This document shows, in pieces, positions 60,461 through 64,000 of a stretch of DNA of 64,000 nucleotides. The position numbers and the translations under genes were made by a program. Below the pieces are notes generated by a model. The model saw nothing but the letters and a program-made list of their open reading frames with translations, ran no database searches and had not been told where the DNA came from. The DNA is taken from assembly GCF_028765165.1 (NCBI RefSeq), contig NZ_JARADB010000002.1:1423146-1487145 (forward strand). Direction: 5' to 3'. Every line of letters begins with the position of its first letter. Position 1 is the stretch's first letter. This DNA comes from Paenibacillus sp. MAHUQ-63 (GTDB lineage Bacteria; Bacillota; Bacilli; Paenibacillales; NBRC-103111).

Positions 60461-62266
60461 ATGCTGAAGACGAAGATGTTTCTCTCTTTCTCAATCGTAT
60501 CCTTATTCATTGTCGCAATAACCTGCGGTATGTTCTATGTCAAGTACGCCAACGATATTCAAGATCAAACCTCCTCGTTGTCCTCCGTCATTTCCAGACA
60601 ATTTTCCGAAATGGTCGATTTGTATATGCAAAATATCGAAGAACTCTCCTTGGCCGTCTCCATATCCCCAGCGGTGCAGAACGGTCTGCTCGATTATAGA
60701 AGAGCTTCGAATTCACTGGAGAAGGAGATTATCGGGTATAAACTTAGTCCATTTCTGTTCGATTTCTCCTATCCCAAACCCTACGTTCAAGGAATATCCA
60801 TTCACACCCCAGACGCTTACATGTACGACTATACAAAGCTTGTGGAAGAGAAGCCCGCTGTACCCTATACCGCTTCTGAACTTTTGAAATTCAACCAAGC
60901 ACTTGAATCCAAAAAATTCATTCTTCGTCCTTCCTTAAGCAAAGAAGGGGCGGAAGCACCTGCAAGTCGCGTAGTTTCTTTCATTCGGCGCATTAACCGG
61001 ATTCCGACCCAGCAGACGATCGGCTTCGTCAACATCAATATTAACGTTAATGCCTTCAAGGCGCTGGAAACGGCTAACGATCCTGCGAACGAACTGAAGA
61101 ATAGCATGAGTATGCTGCTGGTAGACGATCAGGGCGTCATCATTTATGAAAATAAAAACAGGTTGAACGATTCCGCCCTCCAAACGTTTGATGTGAATTT
61201 GCTGCAGCCCGGGCACTCGGAGGGAGAGCTGCAGTGGAAGAATAAAAGATATTTCTACTCCTATGAATCATCCGATTACACAAGCTGGAGAACGGTAGTT
61301 CTCATTCCTAAAGATGTCGTTTTACTCAAGCAGAAACGTATACAAGAGATTGTTTTGACGGTTGGCGTATTGACGATGTCATTAATTGCTTTTGTTTCCT
61401 ATATTTTGTCCCATCAAATTACGGTGCCGCTGCGGAAGATCATGGTCAAGATGTCCAGCGTAGAGCTTGGAAACTTCAATGAGCGAATGGATTATAAGGG
61501 GAAGAACGAGCTTGGGAAATTAAGCCGGATGTACAACTTGATGCTGGACAGTATATCGCGGCTTATTCATGAGGTCTATGAATCCAAGTTGGCCGAGAAG
61601 AATGCGCAGCTTTCTGCGCTGCATGCTCAAATCAATCCACATTTCCTCTATAATACGTTAAACATTATGAAATCAATCAGCCGGCTTCGGGGCATCGAAG
61701 AGGTTGCGGAAATCTCCGAGTCGCTGGCCAGCTTATTTCAATATAGTATGAAAAACTTGCATCACCCCGTCACGCTGGAGCGGGAATTGGAACATATTCG
61801 GCATTACTTTAACATTCAGCAGCACCGGTTCGGCAGCCGGATGCGGCTGGATGTCGAGATCCCGGAGTACCTCCTGGGCGCGCAGGTGCTTAAGCTGACG
61901 ATTCAACCGCTCATCGAGAATGCTGTGGACCACGGCATACGGCGGATGAAAGCGGGCGGTTGTATACGTGTTGAGGCGACGGCAAGCGACGGCACACTCT
62001 TCATAAGCGTCTCGGACAATGGAGCAGGGATTGAGCCGCATAAACGGCAAGAGCTTCAAGCTGCTTTTCATTCAACCAGTGCGCTTCAGGGCTTGCAAGA
62101 CGCTGCGGATGGAATCGGCCTGCTTAATATCCATCAGCGGCTTCACCTGTTCTACGGCGGAGAGTCGGGCTTGACCATAAGCTGCCCGCCAGAGGGCGGC
62201 ACGAGTGTACGAATCATAATGCCTTTACGACTTGTCAAACAAGAGGAGGCTGTTGGCATATCATGA
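60461..62266 (+). CDS. YesM-family sensor histidine kinase (second pair)
   Basis: A 601-residue membrane kinase. TM1 lies at about 7-28, an extracellular sensor follows to about 290, then TM2 (VLTVGVLTMSLIAFVSYILS). HAMP is next, then QINPHFLYNTLNIMKSISRL with His near 392, and an ATPase domain with QPLIENAVDHGI and DNGAGIE. RBS GGAAG precedes ATG 60461. It overlaps the yesN-type gene by four bases (ATGA). The sensor domain is unlike that of the kinase at 41773, implying another sugar. Confidence 0.92.
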   Translation: MLKTKMFLSFSIVSLFIVAITCGMFYVKYANDIQDQTSSLSSVISRQFSEMVDLYMQNIEELSLAVSISPAVQNGLLDYRRASNSLEKEIIGYKLSPFLFDFSYPKPYVQGISIHTPDAYMYDYTKLVEEKPAVPYTASELLKFNQALESKKFILRPSLSKEGAEAPASRVVSFIRRINRIPTQQTIGFVNININVNAFKALETANDPANELKNSMSMLLVDDQGVIIYENKNRLNDSALQTFDVNLLQPGHSEGELQWKNKRYFYSYESSDYTSWRTVVLIPKDVVLLKQKRIQEIVLTVGVLTMSLIAFVSYILSHQITVPLRKIMVKMSSVELGNFNERMDYKGKNELGKLSRMYNLMLDSISRLIHEVYESKLAEKNAQLSALHAQINPHFLYNTLNIMKSISRLRGIEEVAEISESLASLFQYSMKNLHHPVTLERELEHIRHYFNIQQHRFGSRMRLDVEIPEYLLGAQVLKLTIQPLIENAVDHGIRRMKAGGCIRVEATASDGTLFISVSDNGAGIEPHKRQELQAAFHSTSALQGLQDAADGIGLLNIHQRLHLFYGGESGLTISCPPEGGTSVRIIMPLRLVKQEEAVGIS

Positions 62267-63795
62267 ATATTTTTGTAGTGGAGGACGAATATTGGGCTTT
62301 GGCTGAGCTGGTTGAGCTATTCCGGATCTACGAGCCGCAGCATAAGGTGTATGCATTCGATAATGGGGAAGACGCTCTAGCAGCAGCGGAAACAGTTCAT
62401 CCGCATCTGGTCGTGACCGATATCAACATGCCCGGGCTAGATGGACTGGGACTCGCTGAGAGACTGAATCGGAAAGATGCGTCGATCAAGAAAATAATTG
62501 TGAGTGTTCATGACCAGTTCGAGTATGCACGACAAGGGATGAAATTCGGTGTCGCAGATTTCCTGGTAAAGCCGGTCAAAAAGGAATTGCTCTACAAAGC
62601 TGTCGACCTGCAGCTGGAACAGCTGATTCAAGAACATAAGCGTACAGCGGAATGGCTGAACGGCTCCCTGGTCCAGATGCTTCTGACACCCGATCATGAT
62701 AAGCATCCGACGCTGCGGCAGTTCTATTCGGAAGCTTTCCATATGCTGCTGCTGCATCTGGATGAAGGAACGGCCTGCATGCATTGGAAGGAAACGCAGC
62801 TGGATATCGGACGGCTCGTTAAGCTATTCACGGGTCCTACTGCCGCTCACATTCACGGTTTGGAGCTGAACGGCCAGCAGCGCGTACTTCTGATCCCCGA
62901 TAACCGGGAGTGGGAGGAATTCGTCAATAAGCACATCGCGGACTTGAGCGATCAATTACAATCCGTGGGGCGGCATGTCCATATCGGTCTTGCCAAAAAG
63001 CCGGCGAATCAAACGTTATTCGCAACGTTCAACGCCCTCCGCCAACGTCTGAAGGAAGAGCGCCTGTTCGGATCGGGAAGCCTGATCTTGGCGAAGGAGA
63101 AGAAAGCAGACGCAGATCTCACCTGGGCTTGGGATCGTGTCAGAGTGCTCGAGACTCATTACAAGAAGGGGGAACTCGCCAAGGGGAAGGCCGCACTGCT
63201 GGCTATGCTGCAGGAGATGCGGCATCAGGAAGTCACCCAACGGCAGCTCTCTTTATTCGTAGGGGATATGCTCTTCTCTCTGAAATTCAATAAGTTCGGT
63301 CCCCGCAGCGGGAACGTCGGCGTTCACGATCTGTATGAGGAACCAAGCATGCTGGTGCATATGAGCAGCTATGATGAACTGCTCGCTTGCCTGCATGACA
63401 AGATCGTCAACCTGTACGGAGGGGAAGGCTCGAGGGAGACGAATCCGAAGGAGCTGATTGCCGTGCTGCTGAAGCTTATTCATCATCAGTATCAGAATTC
63501 GATCTCGCTGCAGCAGTTCGCTTCGGACCATCATGTTAGCTTAGGGTACTTGTCCCGCATGTTCAAGGCGCAGACCGGGCTAACCTTCTCCGAATATGTG
63601 ACGGAATACCGGATTCGCAAAGCGCAGGAGCTGCTAAACAGAGGGATTGACCGTCTGCATGAGGTTAGCCGGCTGGTGGGTTATGAGGATCCGAAACATT
63701 TCAGCGCGTTGTTCAAGAAGCAGGTCGGAGAATCCCCAATGATGTATGCGAAGAGGATGCTGTACAAAAATAAAAATGAGGCAGATTCAAAATAG
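62263..63795 (+). CDS. YesN-type response regulator with AraC HTH (second pair)
   Basis: A 510-residue protein. The receiver has VVEDEYW, D53 in VTDINMP and K103 in FLVKPVKK. A long middle region of about 270 residues follows. The C-terminal AraC HTH covers ISLQQFASDHHVSLGYLSRM and LHEVSRLVGYEDPKHFSALF. It is almost twice as long as the YesN at 43603, which is the usual length for this family in Paenibacillus. The gene after it encodes a lipoprotein start, so it probably controls an ABC sugar uptake operon running off the window. Confidence 0.92.
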   Translation: MNIFVVEDEYWALAELVELFRIYEPQHKVYAFDNGEDALAAAETVHPHLVVTDINMPGLDGLGLAERLNRKDASIKKIIVSVHDQFEYARQGMKFGVADFLVKPVKKELLYKAVDLQLEQLIQEHKRTAEWLNGSLVQMLLTPDHDKHPTLRQFYSEAFHMLLLHLDEGTACMHWKETQLDIGRLVKLFTGPTAAHIHGLELNGQQRVLLIPDNREWEEFVNKHIADLSDQLQSVGRHVHIGLAKKPANQTLFATFNALRQRLKEERLFGSGSLILAKEKKADADLTWAWDRVRVLETHYKKGELAKGKAALLAMLQEMRHQEVTQRQLSLFVGDMLFSLKFNKFGPRSGNVGVHDLYEEPSMLVHMSSYDELLACLHDKIVNLYGGEGSRETNPKELIAVLLKLIHHQYQNSISLQQFASDHHVSLGYLSRMFKAQTGLTFSEYVTEYRIRKAQELLNRGIDRLHEVSRLVGYEDPKHFSALFKKQVGESPMMYAKRMLYKNKNEADSK

Positions 63796-63937
63796 GAAAA
63801 ATCTCCCCCCTGAATCGGTTGAATTCGTATGTATTCCAATTCGGCAGGATTTCTTACAATAAGAAGACAGTTCGGTGAAAGCGTCATCATCACAACCCGC
63901 CGAATATGGATCCAGATCTAAAAGGGAGGAAAGATGA

Positions 63938-64000
63938 ATGATTCGAAACAGGTTTCATGTATTAATCTCTTGTGCCGCATTAGTGTCAGTCGTTTTAGCG
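63938..64000 (+). CDS. Start of a lipoprotein or binding-protein gene (3' truncated)
   Basis: ATG 63938 has GGGAGGA seven bases upstream and opens the reading MIRNRFHVLISCAALVSVVL, a basic start plus hydrophobic core of a secretion signal. The window ends before any lipobox. Position directly after a YesM/YesN pair suggests an ABC sugar-binding lipoprotein. Confidence 0.6.
   Translation, partial: MIRNRFHVLISCAALVSVVLA

Overview
The window reads as chromosome of a spore-forming Firmicute of the Paenibacillus type. This is an inference from content: two spore-germinant receptor clusters (GerA/GerB/GerC families) plus a relic of a third, an SleB-like cell wall hydrolase, an SpoVB-like flippase, YesM/YesN two-component pairs beside sugar-binding lipoproteins, strong GGAGG ribosome binding sites, and many perfect hairpin terminators. 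No rRNA, tRNA, CRISPR array, transposase or phage gene was recognised.

Layout. 1-7.6 kb: end of a zinc-type alcohol dehydrogenase gene, a cluster of six short dispersed repeats, an RHH/PIN toxin-antitoxin pair, an alpha/beta hydrolase, a small secreted protein, a minus-strand flippase-methyltransferase pair and a LysR regulator. 7.7-11.8 kb: a TetR regulator and a redox gene set (NIPSNAP, flavodoxin-fold oxidoreductase, SDR, second NIPSNAP, nitronate monooxygenase). Three near-identical dyads at the three promoters of this block suggest one local regulon. 11.8-15.9 kb: germination cluster 1 (gerA, gerC, small 2-TM gene, and gerB inverted on the other strand), with a good sigma-G promoter before gerA. 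16-31.9 kb: mostly transporter/regulator pairs (CynX-type MFS with LysR, DHA1 MFS with WYL regulator, Bcr-type MFS, AI-2E family exporter), an esterase/ring-cleavage dioxygenase pair, MarR/Ohr, and a GMC oxidoreductase with its subunit-3 partner. 32-40 kb: SleB-like hydrolase, a fused gerA/gerB remnant, a membrane protein, a DUF2935 protein, and germination cluster 2 in the order gerB-gerA-gerC.

40-53.4 kb looks like an accessory carbohydrate locus. It holds three tandem homologous sugar-binding lipoproteins with no permease gene, a YesM/YesN pair, a serine beta-lactamase-like hydrolase, a 900-residue tandem-duplicated UxaA-type dehydratase, and a leaderless (no signal peptide) CE15-like glucuronoyl esterase. 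Together these suggest uptake and catabolism of a uronic-acid-containing, possibly esterified, oligosaccharide. 53.4-64 kb: HAD phosphatase, SpoVB-like flippase, short UvrA paralogue, YdeI-family protein, small proteins, a histidine phosphatase, and a second YesM/YesN pair followed by the start of another lipoprotein gene cut by the window end.

The points most worth a second look are the UxaA-like protein, in which the two copies seem to have lost opposite halves of the active site; the three-operator TetR/NIPSNAP regulon with an SDR lacking the catalytic tyrosine; and the gerA-gerB deletion fusion between two rearranged germination clusters.
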